From Catellatospora sp. IY07-71 (lineage in GTDB: Bacteria > Actinomycetota > Actinomycetes > Mycobacteriales > Micromonosporaceae), in NCBI RefSeq assembly GCF_018326265.1, contig NZ_AP023360.1:4807501-4871500 (forward strand): a stretch of 64,000 nucleotides of DNA, in the 5' to 3' direction. This document shows positions 1-8,380 of the stretch, piece by piece (the stretch's first letter is position 1; every line of letters starts with the position of its first letter). The notes below the pieces were generated by a model, which made no database searches, was not told the origin of the DNA, and saw only the letters and a program-made list of their open reading frames with translations. The translations under genes and the position numbers were made by a program.

Positions 1-891
1 CTGTTCGACCGGATGGCGTTCGCCGGGCACGTGTTCGCGCACAGCCACGGCATCCCGGCGATCCAGCTGTGGCCGATGCTCGTCTCGGCGGGCCCGTGGT
101 CGATCACCGACGCGGCCCCGGTGGACCCGCACCACCCCACCCTCACCGAGTACGCCGGGCGGCTGGAGAAGTTCCTGGCCGACCGGGGGCTGACCACGCT
201 GCCCGCCGAGCGGTTCCTCACCCCGGACGTGGTCCGCCACCTGGCGTTCCTGCCAAGGGCGTTCCAGTACGCGGGCGAGCGCTTCGGTCCGGAGTTCGGC
301 TTCGTCGGGCCGTGCACCATGCCGCGCGCCGGGGACGTGCCCTGGTCGCCGCCGGCTGACGGGTCGCCGGTGGCGCTGGTGTCGCTGGGCACCCTGAACA
401 ACCACTGGCCCGACTTCTACCGCCTGGTGTTCGAGGCGTTCGCCGGCACACCGTGGCAGGTGGTGCTCGCGGTCGGGCAGCGGCTGGACCCGGCGTCGCT
501 CGGCCCGCCCCCGCCCAACGTCACCGTCATGCCGGTCGCGCCGCAGCTCGCGGTGCTGGCGCACGCGCGGGTGTTCGTCTCGCACGGCGGGCTGGGCGGC
601 GTGATGGAGGGCCTGCAGGCGGGCGTGCCGCAGGTGGCCGTGGCCCGGACGCTGGAGCAGGACGTCAACGCCGCTCGGGTGGCCGAGACGGGCATCGGCG
701 CCGCGCTGCGGCTGGACGGGCTGACCCCGGCCCTGCTGCGCGCGGCGGTCGACCGGGTGAGCGCCGATCCGGCGATCGCCGCCGGGGTGGCGGCGATGCG
801 TGCCGAGGTGCTGGCCGCGGGAGGTGCGGCGCGTGCCGCGGACCTCGTCGAGTCGTGCCTGCCCGGCCGGGCCGGGGGCAGCGGGGGATAG
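1..891 (+). CDS. MGT/UGT-type glycosyltransferase, 5' end missing
   Basis: The frame is open from the first base, so the N-terminus lies outside the window; 296 codons remain. The protein looks like a GT-B fold (GT1) transferase that moves a sugar from a nucleotide donor to a small hydrophobic acceptor. SLGTLNN opens the C-terminal domain, and SHGGLGGVMEGLQAGVPQV followed by EQDVNAARV matches the donor-binding stretch of the family (usual form HGG..S..EAL..GVP). The last codons are Gly-rich and poorly conserved. A strong hairpin follows the stop. An SGNH hydrolase and an NRPS lie downstream, so it may decorate a natural product, but that is inference from position only. Confidence 0.85.
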   Translation: MFDRMAFAGHVFAHSHGIPAIQLWPMLVSAGPWSITDAAPVDPHHPTLTEYAGRLEKFLADRGLTTLPAERFLTPDVVRHLAFLPRAFQYAGERFGPEFGFVGPCTMPRAGDVPWSPPADGSPVALVSLGTLNNHWPDFYRLVFEAFAGTPWQVVLAVGQRLDPASLGPPPPNVTVMPVAPQLAVLAHARVFVSHGGLGGVMEGLQAGVPQVAVARTLEQDVNAARVAETGIGAALRLDGLTPALLRAAVDRVSADPAIAAGVAAMRAEVLAAGGAARAADLVESCLPGRAGGSGG

Positions 892-894
892 GCC

Positions 895-931
895 GTGGCG
901 GGCCGTCCGGCGCCCCCGGACGGCCCGCCAC
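895..931 (+). terminator. Hairpin after the glycosyltransferase gene
   Basis: Perfect 16-bp stem (895-910 with 916-931, left arm GTGGCGGGCCGTCCGG) with a 5-nt loop, 3 bp after the stop codon. There is no U-run after it, so it may work as a G+C-rich terminator or as an mRNA 3' end stabiliser. Confidence 0.6.
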
Positions 932-965
932 ACTCCACATTGGCGGGTCTGCCATCGATTGTTGG

Positions 966-1036
966 GCCGGTTTAAATCAGCCGAACCGGCAGCCGTGAGC
1001 ACAGATTTGTACGTAAGAAACTTAACTATTTATTGG
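966..1036 (+). promoter_or_regulatory. AT-rich promoter region of the SGNH hydrolase
   Basis: An unusually AT-rich stretch in an otherwise G+C-rich window. It holds an inverted repeat GCCGGTT-N11-AACCGGC (966-972/984-990), then TTGTAC (1007-1012) and TTTATT (1029-1034) at 16-bp spacing, which could be -35 and -10 boxes. The transcript would have a leader of about 65 nt. No regulator is identified. Confidence 0.35.
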
Positions 1037-1108
1037 CATGGTGGTCCCGGCGGCGGGACGCCCCCGCCGCGTCCCCCTTCTCGGGAATCGACGGAGGTTC
1101 CACAAGTG

Positions 1109-2356
1109 ATGATCAAACGTAGGCGTGTCGTGGCGGGGCTGGCCGGTCTCGGCCTGGCCGCGGCGAGCCTGGTCGCGGCGGCCGGGCCGGCTTCGGGCGG
1201 GATCCCGCCGCGGTGGGTGGGGACCTGGGGGACCGCCCTGACCGCGCCGAGCCTGGCCAACACCGGCAGCAGCCTCAACGGGTTCGCCGACCAGTCGATC
1301 CGGCAGATCGTGCGGGTGTCGCTGGGCGGCGAGCAGGTCCGGCTGCGGTTCACCAACGCGTACGGCACCGGCCCGCTCACGATCGGCCACGCCACCGTCG
1401 GCCTGCCCGCCGCCCCCGGCTCGCCGACGCTGCAGGCGGGGTCGGTCCGGGAGGTCACCTTCAACGGCGGGTCGGCGTCGGCGACCGTGTACAAGGGTGC
1501 GGAGGTGCTGTCCGACCCGGTCGACCTGCCGGTGGCGGGCACGTCCGAGCTCGCGGTGACGATCTACCTGCCGACCCCGACCGGTGCCACCTCCTGGCAC
1601 TGGACGGCACGGCAGACCTCGTACGTCTACGCCGGGGACCGGGCCGCCGACACCGACGGCACCGGGCAGACCGCGGCCTACAACCACTTCTACTACCTGG
1701 CCGGGGTCGAGGTCTCGACCAAGACCGGCCTGGGCACGGTAGTCGTGCTCGGTGACTCGATCAGCGACGGGTCCGGCTCGACGCTGGGCGCCAACACCCG
1801 CTGGCCGGACTACCTCGCCACGCGGATCAACAGCACCTGGCCCGCCCTCGGCGACCCCGGTGTGATCAACGTGGCCCTCGCGGGCAACCAGGTCACCAAG
1901 GACGGGCTGGCCATCAACAGCCCGGCCCTGGGCAACAGCGCCCTGGCCCGCCTCGACGACGACGTGTTCAACCAGCCCGGCGTGCGCAGCGTGTTCGTCG
2001 AGCTGGGCATCAACGACGTGCACCTGTCCGGCTTCACCGCCGAACAGATCATCGCCGGGCTGAAGCAACTGGCCGCGCAGGCCGAGGCCCACGGGCTGCG
2101 CACCGTCGTGGCCACCCTCGGCCCGTTCGAGGGCTACGCGACGTGGACGCCGGAGAAGGAGGCCGTCCGCCAGGCGGTCAACACGTGGCTGCGCGGCGAC
2201 ACCGGGTTCGACGGGCTGGTCGACTTCGACCAGATCCTGCGCGACCCGGCCAACCCGAGCAAGGTCCTGCCCGCCTACGACAGCGGCGACCACATCCACC
2301 CCAACGACACCGGCGCCCAGGCTCTGGCCAACGCCGTGCCGCTCTGGCTGCTGTGA
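1109..2356 (+). CDS. Secreted SGNH/GDSL-family hydrolase
   Basis: A 415-aa serine esterase/lipase-type enzyme exported from the cell. The start is ATG 1109, with GGAGG at 1093-1097; the GTG three bases upstream at 1106 is closer to the usual spacing and equally possible. The N-terminus is a signal peptide (KRRRVV, a hydrophobic run, then a small-residue cleavage region before GG). All SGNH blocks are present: GDSISDG with Ser217, the conserved Gly in LAGNQV, ELGINDVH with the GxND Asn, and DHIHPNDTG with the Asp/His pair. About 180 residues precede the catalytic core and resemble the beta-rich N-terminal part of XynE-type SGNH esterases. The NRPS gene starts 4 bp after the stop, so the two are probably co-transcribed. 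The natural substrate is unknown. Confidence 0.88.
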   Translation: MIKRRRVVAGLAGLGLAAASLVAAAGPASGGIPPRWVGTWGTALTAPSLANTGSSLNGFADQSIRQIVRVSLGGEQVRLRFTNAYGTGPLTIGHATVGLPAAPGSPTLQAGSVREVTFNGGSASATVYKGAEVLSDPVDLPVAGTSELAVTIYLPTPTGATSWHWTARQTSYVYAGDRAADTDGTGQTAAYNHFYYLAGVEVSTKTGLGTVVVLGDSISDGSGSTLGANTRWPDYLATRINSTWPALGDPGVINVALAGNQVTKDGLAINSPALGNSALARLDDDVFNQPGVRSVFVELGINDVHLSGFTAEQIIAGLKQLAAQAEAHGLRTVVATLGPFEGYATWTPEKEAVRQAVNTWLRGDTGFDGLVDFDQILRDPANPSKVLPAYDSGDHIHPNDTGAQALANAVPLWLL

Positions 2357-2360
2357 TCAC

Positions 2361-5300
2361 ATGACGCCCCGCACCCTCCCGGAACTGCTGGCCGCCCTCG
2401 CCGCGGCGCGACCCGAACATGTGGCGCTGCGGCTGGTGACCGGCCCCGGGCAAGGTGCGGGGCTCACCGCGTGCGACTGGCACACCCGGTCCGTGTCCGC
2501 CGGGCACGGCCTGCTCGGCAAGGGCGTCGCGCCCGGCGACCGGGTCGGGCTGGTGTTCGGCGGGCACGGCTGGCTCGACTACGCGGTCGCGTACGCGGCC
2601 GTCACCGGCGTCGGCGCGGTCGCCGTGCCGATCAGCGCGAAGCTGCCCGCCGCCCGCATCGCCGAGCTGCTGACCCACAGCGGCGCGGCGACGGTGGTCG
2701 GCGCGGACGGCTGGGCGCTGTCCGAGCTGGACACCTCCTGCGCCGACCCGCTGCCCGCGGTCCAGCCCGGACAGTGCGCGCAGATCGTCTACACCTCCGG
2801 CACCACCGGCACGCCCAAGGGCGTCACCGCGAGCCACGCCAACCTGACCCACGGGCTGGACCCGGCCCGGCCGCCGCTGGCCCATTCGCGTCACGCGCTG
2901 CACGCCTTCCCGCTGGGCACCAACGCCGCGCAGACCATGCTGGTCACCGCCCTGGTCGCGCGACCCACCGTGGTGGTGCTGCCCGAGTTCGACCCGGCCC
3001 GGTACGCCGAAGCGGCACGTACCCTGGCCGCCGGCACCCTGTTCCTGGTGCCCGCCATGGCGAGCGCGCTGCTGGAGGCGGGCGTGCTCGACGGGCTGGA
3101 CGACGTGCAGCTCGTCTCGTGCACCGCCGCCGCGCTGCCGCCCGCGCTGGGCCGTGCCCTGTCGGAGGCGCTGCCCGAGGCCGTCATCGTCAACAACTAC
3201 ACCTCCACCGAGGCCGCGCCCGCGTACACCAGCATGGTCTTCGACCCGGACCGGCCGGACTCGGTCGGCCGGGCCGAGGGCGGCGCGGAACTGCGCATCC
3301 GCACCGCCGACGGGGAGCCGGCCGGGCCGGGCCAGGTGGGCGAGGTGTGGCTGCACGCGGGTGACGCGGCCCGCGCCTACCACGCCGACCCGCAGGGCAG
3401 CGCGGCCGTGTTCCGCGACGGCTGGGTGCGCATGGGCGACCTCGGCTATCGCGACGCCGCCGGTTACCTCTACCTGGTCGACCGGGAGTCCGACCTGGTA
3501 AACGCCGGGGCGCACCGGGTTTCCACGCTGCGCGTCGAGGCCGCCCTCTACGAGCACCCGCAGGTCACCGCCGCCGCCGTGCTCGGCCTGCCGCACCCGG
3601 TGCTGGGCGCGACCGTGGCCGCCGCGGTGGTGCTGCGCGACCCGGCGGCCCTGGACGGGCTGCGGCCGTTCCTCGCCGCCCGGCTCGCCGGGTACGAGCT
3701 GCCCACCCGCCTGATCGCGGTGCCCGAGCTGCCCCGCAACGACGGCGGCAAGGTGGTCAAGGCCGCGCTGCGGGAGCTGTTCGCGCAGGCCCCGGCCCGG
3801 GTCGCGCCGCGCACCGAGGCCGAACTCGCGCTGGCCGGGCTGTGGCGCGAGGTGCTGCGGGTGCCGGAGGTCGGTGCGGGCGACGACTTCTTCGCCCTCG
3901 GCGGCGACTCGATGCGCGCCACCCGCCTGGCCGCCCTCGCCTCCGCGCACTTCGGCCGCCCCGTGCCGGTGTCCCTGATCTTCGAGACCCCGATCCTCGC
4001 CGCGCAGGCGATCCGCCTCGCCGAGCCTCCGGCGGCCGAAGCGCTGCCGGCCGGTGCTCCGGTGGCCGAGGGTCTCGCCACTTCGGCAGAGCCGCCTGAC
4101 CGGGGCTTCGGCCCTGCGGTGCAAGTGCCGCTCAGCTCGACCCAGGAGAGCATGCTGGCCTGGACCTGGGCCACGGGGGAGCCGCGCGACGTCGGGCCGA
4201 TCAGCGTCGGCATCCGGGTGCGCGACGAGCTGGACCCGGACCTGCTGGAACGTGCCCTGGCCGAGGTGGTGCGGCGGCACGAGGCGCTGCGCACCGTGTT
4301 CGATCGCGACGCGGCCGGGATCGACCGGGCGCGGGTGCTGGCCGAGTGCCCGCCGGTGGTGACCGTGGCGGCGGCCCGGGACCTCGCGCACGCGGGCGAG
4401 CTGTGCCGGGCGGACCGTGAGCTGCGCTTCGACACCGGGCAGGGGCCGCTGGTGCGCGCGCTGGTGGCGAGCCTCGCGCCGGACGACCACGTGCTCGGGC
4501 TGGCCGTGCACCACCTGGTCTGCGACGGCGCGTCGATGGGGGTGCTGCTGCGCGAGCTGGGGCTGGCGTACGCGGCGCTGCGCGGCGGGCACCCGCTGCC
4601 GCCGTCCGGTCCGGACACGGCGCTGCGGGACTTCGTCGCGTACACCCGGCGGCAGTGGCCGGTCACCCTGCCGCACTGGCACCGCGTGCTCGACGGCGCA
4701 CCGGCGAACCTGGTGCCGTTCCGGGGCCGGGAGGCCGCGACGCGGCTGCGCAGCGCGCAGCGTGAGGTGCCGCTGCCCGCCGGGCTCGGCGCGGGACTGC
4801 GCCGGGCCGCCGCCGCGCACGGGGCGACGCCGTTCATGCTGATCGCGGCGTGCTGGGCGGCGGCGCTGGCGGAGCGCACCGGCACCGGCGACATCGTGCT
4901 GATGTCCCCGGTGCCCGGCCGCACCCGGCCCGGGAGCGAGGCGCTGATCGGCTGCCTGAGCCAGTCCCTGCTGCTGCGGGTGGACACCTCCGGCGCGCCC
5001 GGCGCGGCCGGGCTGCTCGCCCGGACGCGCCGGGTCGTGCTGGACGCGCTGGACCACCAGCACCACCCGTTCGTCGAGTTCTACCTGCGGCATCCCGGCG
5101 CGGCCTGGCTGCGGGTGGAGACCTGGGGCGGCCAGGCGCACCTGCCCGGCCTGGAGTCGGAGGCGTTCGACCTGCCCCGGGCGCTGGACGCGGACTGGCC
5201 CACCCCGGGCGGCGAGCCCGACCTCCAGTCGCCCGAACTCGCAGTCGTGGAGCACCCGGACGGGAGCCTGGTCGGCCACCTGCTCTACAACCACCACGCA

Positions 5301-5405
5301 TTCGCGCCGTCCACCATGGACGAGCTCGCCGCCCGGGTCGCCGCGCTGCTGCGCGACGCGGTACGCGACCTCGCCCCCGCCGCACCGCAGGAGGAGCACC
5401 GATGA
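2361..5405 (+). CDS. NRPS protein, domains A-T-C
   Basis: 1014 aa. Residues about 1-465 form an adenylation domain closer to acyl-CoA/aryl-acid ligases than to standard amino-acid A domains: A3 is YTSGTTGTPKG (about res 143), A5 is NNYTSTEA instead of NxYGPTE, A7 is MGDLGYRD, and PRNDGGKVVK carries the A10 lysine. A carrier domain follows, with GGDSMRA (Ser at about 515) for phosphopantetheine. A full condensation domain occupies about 575-1005 with an intact active site HHLVCDG (about 716). The protein therefore probably activates a carboxylic acid starter, loads it on its own carrier and condenses it onward. No ribosome binding site is visible before ATG 2361, so translation is probably coupled to the SGNH gene 4 bp upstream. 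The next NRPS gene overlaps it by 4 bp. Confidence 0.88.
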   Translation: MTPRTLPELLAALAAARPEHVALRLVTGPGQGAGLTACDWHTRSVSAGHGLLGKGVAPGDRVGLVFGGHGWLDYAVAYAAVTGVGAVAVPISAKLPAARIAELLTHSGAATVVGADGWALSELDTSCADPLPAVQPGQCAQIVYTSGTTGTPKGVTASHANLTHGLDPARPPLAHSRHALHAFPLGTNAAQTMLVTALVARPTVVVLPEFDPARYAEAARTLAAGTLFLVPAMASALLEAGVLDGLDDVQLVSCTAAALPPALGRALSEALPEAVIVNNYTSTEAAPAYTSMVFDPDRPDSVGRAEGGAELRIRTADGEPAGPGQVGEVWLHAGDAARAYHADPQGSAAVFRDGWVRMGDLGYRDAAGYLYLVDRESDLVNAGAHRVSTLRVEAALYEHPQVTAAAVLGLPHPVLGATVAAAVVLRDPAALDGLRPFLAARLAGYELPTRLIAVPELPRNDGGKVVKAALRELFAQAPARVAPRTEAELALAGLWREVLRVPEVGAGDDFFALGGDSMRATRLAALASAHFGRPVPVSLIFETPILAAQAIRLAEPPAAEALPAGAPVAEGLATSAEPPDRGFGPAVQVPLSSTQESMLAWTWATGEPRDVGPISVGIRVRDELDPDLLERALAEVVRRHEALRTVFDRDAAGIDRARVLAECPPVVTVAAARDLAHAGELCRADRELRFDTGQGPLVRALVASLAPDDHVLGLAVHHLVCDGASMGVLLRELGLAYAALRGGHPLPPSGPDTALRDFVAYTRRQWPVTLPHWHRVLDGAPANLVPFRGREAATRLRSAQREVPLPAGLGAGLRRAAAAHGATPFMLIAACWAAALAERTGTGDIVLMSPVPGRTRPGSEALIGCLSQSLLLRVDTSGAPGAAGLLARTRRVVLDALDHQHHPFVEFYLRHPGAAWLRVETWGGQAHLPGLESEAFDLPRALDADWPTPGGEPDLQSPELAVVEHPDGSLVGHLLYNHHAFAPSTMDELAARVAALLRDAVRDLAPAAPQEEHR

Positions 5406-8323
5406 GCAGCGCCACCCCCGCCCAGCACGGCATGTGGCTGACCGAGCACCTGGGCCTGGCCGGCACGGCGTACCACATGCCGCTGCCCGTGTGGCTCGAC
5501 GGCCCACTGGACCGCGCGCGGCTCGCCGACGCGTGCGCGGCGGTGGTGGCCCGGCACGAAGTGCTGCGTACGGCGTTCGCCGAGGTGGACGGCGAGCTGC
5601 GGACCGTGCCCGCCGACCCGGTGCCCGCGCTGCGGCTCGGCGAGGCGCCCGCGGACCTGGCCGCGTACCTACGGGAGCGGACGCTGGCGCCGTTCAGCCT
5701 GGCGGGCGGGCCGCTGATCCGGTTCGAGCTGGTGCCCGCCGGGCCGGGGCGGCACCTGCTGCTGATCGTCGCGCATCACCTGGTGTTCGACGGGGAGTCC
5801 AAGGAGATCCTGCTGGCCGACCTGGCGGCGCTCTACTCGGGCCGGGAGCTGCCGCCGCTCGGCACGCCCGAGCAGCGGGTCCTGCCGGTGGACGCGGCGG
5901 CCGCGCACTGGTCGGCGGCGTACGCCCCCGCGGGCGAGCCGAACCTGCCCGGCCTGCTCGGCCGCACCGGGCCTGCCGCGGCCACGGGCGTGGCGGTGCC
6001 GGTCGAGCTGGACGGGGACCGGGTGCGGGCCACCGCGCGGGAACTCGGCGCGACGGCGTTCGAGGTGGTGCTGGCCGGGCTGCTGACCCTGCTGGAGCGC
6101 TACGGCGACGCCGCGCCGGTGATCGGCGTGGACCTCGGCACGCGCGCCGCGTCCGAGCACGACCGGATCGGGCTGTACGTCAACGAGCTGCCCGTGGCCG
6201 TGCCCACGGCCGCCTCCGGCGGCGACGTCACGGCGCGGGCACGGGTCGCCGCCGTGCGGCACCGCCTGCGCCAGACCTACGCGGTGCGGACGGTGCCGCT
6301 GTCGCGGGCGGTGTCGGGGCTGTCCCCGCGTGCGGCGCTCACGCCGGTGTCGATCAGCTACCGCCGCCGTGCCCGGCCCGAGCCGGTGTTCGCCGGGCTC
6401 GCCGCGCGGGTCGAGTGGACCGGGTATCACCACGCCGCCCGCAACGCGCTGCACGTGCAGGTGCTCGACGACCCGGCGGCCGCGACGCTGCCCGTGCTGC
6501 TGCACGTGGACCCGGCGCGGCTGAGCCCCGCCGGCGCGGCCCGGCTCGGCGGGCACCTGCGGGCGCTGCTAAACGGGTTCGCGTCCGAGCCGGACCGCGC
6601 GGTGTCCGGGCACGAGCTGCTCGGTGCCGACGAGCAGCAGCTCATCGCGGCCTGGAACGACACGGCCAAGGTGTACGGCGGTCCGCGCACGCTGCACGGG
6701 CTGGTGGACGCGGCGATCGCGGCGCACCCCGACGCGGTGGCGGTGGTCGCCGCGGACAGCGCGATGACGTACGCGCAGCTCGACGCCGAGGCCGACGCCG
6801 TCGCGCGGGCGCTCGCCGGGCGCGGGGTCGGGGCGGGCGACCTCGTCGCGGTGTGCCTGCCGCGTACCTCCCGCCTGCTCCCGGCCCTGCTCGGGGTGCT
6901 GCGCACGGGTGCGGCATACCTGCCGCTGGACCCGGAGCACCCGCCCGCGCGCCGGGCCGGCCTGCTCGCCGACGCCCGGCCCGCCGCGCTGCTCGTGCCC
7001 GACGCGGACGGCGCGACCGGGCCGGCCGACGGGGCGGACGGTCCGGGGCGGCACGCCGCCGGGCTGGCCTACACGATCTACACGTCGGGCTCCACCGGGC
7101 GGCCGAAGGGCGTGCTGATCGAGCATCACGCGGTGGTGAACCTGCTGCACGCGCTGCGGGAGGTGCTGCCGACCGGGCCGGGGGACGCGTGGCTCGCGGT
7201 GGCGTCGGCCGCGTTCGACATGTCGGTGCCCGAGCTGTGGCTGCCGCTGGTCACCGGCGGCACCGTCGTGCTGGCCACCCAGGAGCAGGCCCGCGACGGC
7301 GAGCTGCTGCTCAAGCTGCTGCGCACCGGCGGGGTGACCCACGCCCACCTCACCCCGTCGACCTGGCGGCGGCTGCTCGACGCGGGCTTCGCCGAGCCGG
7401 GCGTGACGGCGGTGTCGGGCGCCGAGGCGCTGCCCGAGCCGGTCGCGGCGGCGCTGCGGGAGCGGGCGGGGCGGCTGGTCAACCTGTACGGCCCGACCGA
7501 GACCACGGTCTGGTCGACGTGGGCGGACCTTACCGCGGGCGGTCCGGTGACCATCGGCCGGCCGCTGGCCAACACCACCGTGCACGTGCTGGACGCGGCG
7601 TTGCGGGCGGTGCCGCCGGGGGTGCTCGGGGAGCTGTGCCTGGGCGGGTCCGGGGTCGCCCGGGGTTACCTGAACCGGCCCGAGCTGACTGCGGAGCGCT
7701 TCATGGACACGGCCTGGGGGCGGCTATACCGGACGGGAGACCGGGTGCGCCAGACCGCCGACGGCGCCCTGGAGTTCCACGGCCGGGTCGACGATCAGGT
7801 CAAGCTGCGTGGCTACCGGGTCGAGCCGGGCGAGGTGGAGGCACACCTGCGGACGGCCGGGGCGGTAGTCGACGCGGCGGTGGCGCTGTCACCGTCGGGA
7901 GAGGAGCTGGTCGCGTACGTCGTCGGCGCGCCCGACCCGGCCGAGCTGCGGGAGCGGCTGGCCGCCGCGCTGCCCGCGCACCTGGTGCCGTCGTCGTTCA
8001 CGCTGGTCGAGCAGCTGCCGCGCAACGCCAACGGCAAGCTGGACCGGGCCGCGCTCGCGGCGCTCACCGGCACGCCGCTCACCCCGCCGGAGCGGCCGCG
8101 GGCATACACGGGCCTGGCACTGCAGGTGTACGAGATCTGGCAGGAGGTGCTCGGGCACGGCGAGATCGGGCCGGACGACGACCTGTTCGACCTGGGCGGG
8201 CACTCGCTGACCGTCACGAAGATCGCCGCACGGATGCGCCGCCGCCTGGGCGTCGACCTGCCGCTGCACGTCTTCTTCGACACGCCGACCATCAACGGCG
8301 TGGTCGCCGCCGCGGGCCGCTGA
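5402..8323 (+). CDS. NRPS protein, domains C-A-T
   Basis: 973 aa. It starts at ATG 5402 inside the stop of the previous gene (ATGA overlap) behind a strong GGAGGAG. Condensation domain at about 1-420 with intact HHLVFDG (about 125). Canonical amino-acid adenylation domain at about 425-900: YTSGSTGRPKG, NLYGPTETTVW, YRTGDRVRQ, GRVDDQVKLRGYRVEPGEVE and the A10 lysine in NANGKLDRA. Carrier domain at the end with GGHSLTV (about 931). There is no thioesterase, reductase or epimerase domain, so product release must come from another protein or from a condensation domain. With the upstream protein the order is A-T-C/C-A-T, which places two condensation domains back to back. The substrate of the A domain is not predicted with confidence. 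Confidence 0.9.
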   Translation: MSSATPAQHGMWLTEHLGLAGTAYHMPLPVWLDGPLDRARLADACAAVVARHEVLRTAFAEVDGELRTVPADPVPALRLGEAPADLAAYLRERTLAPFSLAGGPLIRFELVPAGPGRHLLLIVAHHLVFDGESKEILLADLAALYSGRELPPLGTPEQRVLPVDAAAAHWSAAYAPAGEPNLPGLLGRTGPAAATGVAVPVELDGDRVRATARELGATAFEVVLAGLLTLLERYGDAAPVIGVDLGTRAASEHDRIGLYVNELPVAVPTAASGGDVTARARVAAVRHRLRQTYAVRTVPLSRAVSGLSPRAALTPVSISYRRRARPEPVFAGLAARVEWTGYHHAARNALHVQVLDDPAAATLPVLLHVDPARLSPAGAARLGGHLRALLNGFASEPDRAVSGHELLGADEQQLIAAWNDTAKVYGGPRTLHGLVDAAIAAHPDAVAVVAADSAMTYAQLDAEADAVARALAGRGVGAGDLVAVCLPRTSRLLPALLGVLRTGAAYLPLDPEHPPARRAGLLADARPAALLVPDADGATGPADGADGPGRHAAGLAYTIYTSGSTGRPKGVLIEHHAVVNLLHALREVLPTGPGDAWLAVASAAFDMSVPELWLPLVTGGTVVLATQEQARDGELLLKLLRTGGVTHAHLTPSTWRRLLDAGFAEPGVTAVSGAEALPEPVAAALRERAGRLVNLYGPTETTVWSTWADLTAGGPVTIGRPLANTTVHVLDAALRAVPPGVLGELCLGGSGVARGYLNRPELTAERFMDTAWGRLYRTGDRVRQTADGALEFHGRVDDQVKLRGYRVEPGEVEAHLRTAGAVVDAAVALSPSGEELVAYVVGAPDPAELRERLAAALPAHLVPSSFTLVEQLPRNANGKLDRAALAALTGTPLTPPERPRAYTGLALQVYEIWQEVLGHGEIGPDDDLFDLGGHSLTVTKIAARMRRRLGVDLPLHVFFDTPTINGVVAAAGR

Positions 8324-8334
8324 CGACACGGCGA

Positions 8335-8359
8335 AGCCCCACCCGCCGGGGGTGGGGCT
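8335..8359. terminator. Bidirectional hairpin between convergent genes
   Basis: Perfect 10-bp stem AGCCCCACCC (8335-8344) with GGGTGGGGCT (8350-8359) and a 5-nt loop. It lies between the NRPS gene and the convergent surface-protein gene. Confidence 0.7.
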
Positions 8360-8380
8360 CCGCTCGGTCAGCGCCGGGGC

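Noticed and set aside
2178-5507. Long minus-strand open frame opposite the NRPS gene
   Set aside because: It runs antisense to clear adenylation and condensation domains, is dominated by Arg/Gly/Pro/Ala and shows no family motif; it is a by-product of strong third-position G/C bias. Similar antisense frames at 17673-20018, 21351-24068 and 52168-55359 were dropped for the same reason.
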